Shown here one piece after another: positions 9,231 through 9,723 of a stretch of DNA of 9,723 bases. Every line of letters begins with the position of its first letter. Position 1 is the stretch's first letter. The DNA is taken from assembly GCA_002342365.1 (NCBI GenBank), contig DDPV01000040.1:77323-87045 (forward strand), written 5' to 3'. The translations under genes were made by a program, and so were the position numbers. Source of the DNA: Burkholderiales bacterium UBA2459. GTDB lineage: Bacteria; Pseudomonadota; Gammaproteobacteria; Burkholderiales; Burkholderiaceae_E. A model generated the notes under the pieces. The model made no database searches. It was not told the DNA's origin and saw nothing but the letters and a program-made list of their open reading frames with translations.

Positions 9231-9602
9231 TCATACACGATCGAGTTGCTTCCAAAGCATGACAAGCGTTTCCCAATAAAGCCGTTTACGCTGCCTTCGG
9301 CTAAGGCTTTGAGAGGCTTGACCGGCTTCGTCCGTCATGTCGCGGTCAAGGCGCAACAAATATTGAGCAGAATCATGGACCAACTTTTCCGATGACATAG
9401 CCTTACTACGCATCCGGAAGCTTTCGCGCACGATTCGTCTTAAAGCGTTGCGTTCAACCGCTTTTGGAATCAGGCGTTTGGCAAGGCTGATGTGAAGTTT
9501 CGCCCCAAGCTTCAACGCCGGATGAGCGACAGCCGCGGTGACTTGATGCAGGCTCCAGGGTCCGCTACGGACAAGCCGGCGCAGGCGCTTGGGTGCAGGC
9601 AT
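9231..9602 (-). CDS. rnpA: Ribonuclease P protein component
   Basis: RnpA is the small basic protein subunit of RNase P that helps the catalytic RNA process the 5' ends of tRNA precursors. The 123-residue product is strongly basic. It carries the family signature KAVERNALRRIVRESFRMR at about 47-65, which contains the RNR-type motif RNALRR, preceded by the strand LHISLAKRL that corresponds to the usual GLxVxKK. The N-terminal half is divergent and slightly short compared with E. coli RnpA, without the familiar Phe-x-x-Phe pattern. The ATG at 9602 has an in-frame TGA 12 bases upstream, so no longer form is possible. No Shine-Dalgarno sequence precedes it; the - strand there is pyrimidine-rich (CCCCTCCT). 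Its place upstream of yidD and yidC fits the conserved cluster, but rpmH is not seen directly upstream. Confidence 0.92.
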   Translation of the reverse strand: MPAPKRLRRLVRSGPWSLHQVTAAVAHPALKLGAKLHISLAKRLIPKAVERNALRRIVRESFRMRSKAMSSEKLVHDSAQYLLRLDRDMTDEAGQASQSLSRRQRKRLYWETLVMLWKQLDRV

Positions 9603-9723
9603 CGGTGCATCGGCTCAGCAGGAGGGGAAGAAAAAAATCCGAGGTGATTACGATCAAATCGCGCATCAGGCAACTACAGTATCGATCAGAGCGCTATTGA
9701 TACTCGAGCCTCAGACTCGAGCC
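9603..9723. other. Non-coding region upstream of rnpA (incomplete)
   Basis: This is the leader side of the rnpA cluster. All three - strand frames hit stops with no ribosomal protein L34 C-terminus in view, and the + strand has no credible gene. It contains an A7 run (9631-9637), two GATC sites and the direct repeat at the edge. I see no clear sigma-70 promoter and no DnaA box (TTATCCACA type). Confidence 0.5.
9702..9723. repeat. Short direct repeat at window edge, 13-base period
   Basis: ACTCGAGCC occurs at 9702-9710 and again at 9715-9723, separated by TCAG. Each copy contains the palindrome CTCGAG, so the pair can also fold into a six-base stem with a seven-base loop. The second copy ends at the window edge, so more copies may follow. 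Confidence 0.5.

Noticed and set aside
9631..9660. T7 run on the - strand upstream of rnpA as an intrinsic terminator
   Set aside because: The only stem before it is four base pairs and AT-rich (AATC/GATT), too weak to call.

Overview
The window looks like a piece of a betaproteobacterial chromosome, most likely Burkholderiales. The basis is moderately GC-rich coding DNA, a GTP-dependent PEP carboxykinase of bacterial type, and the gene string rnpA-yidD-yidC-mnmE, which in many Proteobacteria lies beside the replication origin and is transcribed away from it. The genus cannot be named from the sequence. Coding density is high: no gap without a gene exceeds 300 bases, and I see no tRNA, rRNA, CRISPR array, insertion sequence or phage gene.

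Layout. Bases 1-963 (+) hold pdxA (vitamin B6 synthesis), cut at its 5' end by the window edge. It converges on pckG (1092-3092, -), the gluconeogenic GTP-PEP carboxykinase, which has a strong ribosome binding site. Divergent from pckG is a + strand pair of unrecognised genes: a small two-helix membrane protein (about 3245-3523) and a 359-residue soluble helical protein (3547-4626). These converge on the - strand cluster, with a perfect hairpin in the 39-base gap.

The - strand cluster, read from 9602 down to 4666, is rnpA (RNase P protein), yidD (membrane insertion efficiency factor), yidC (membrane insertase), a DUF4743-type Nudix hydrolase, and mnmE (tRNA wobble-uridine modification GTPase). 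The last three are tightly packed: yidC and the Nudix gene overlap by 23 bases, and the Nudix stop and mnmE start share a base. They are therefore probably co-transcribed and translationally coupled. The first genes supply core functions in tRNA maturation and membrane protein insertion. The Nudix gene, whose family is linked to clearing damaged thiamin diphosphate, is the unexpected member.

Points for a second look are the Nudix gene inside the yidC-mnmE junction, the absence of rpmH in the 121 bases upstream of rnpA, a divergent MnmE (altered N-terminal loop, shifted switch II, long insertions in the G domain), the unrecognised two-gene unit, and a short direct repeat at the right edge. I found no strong evidence for a wholly new system.
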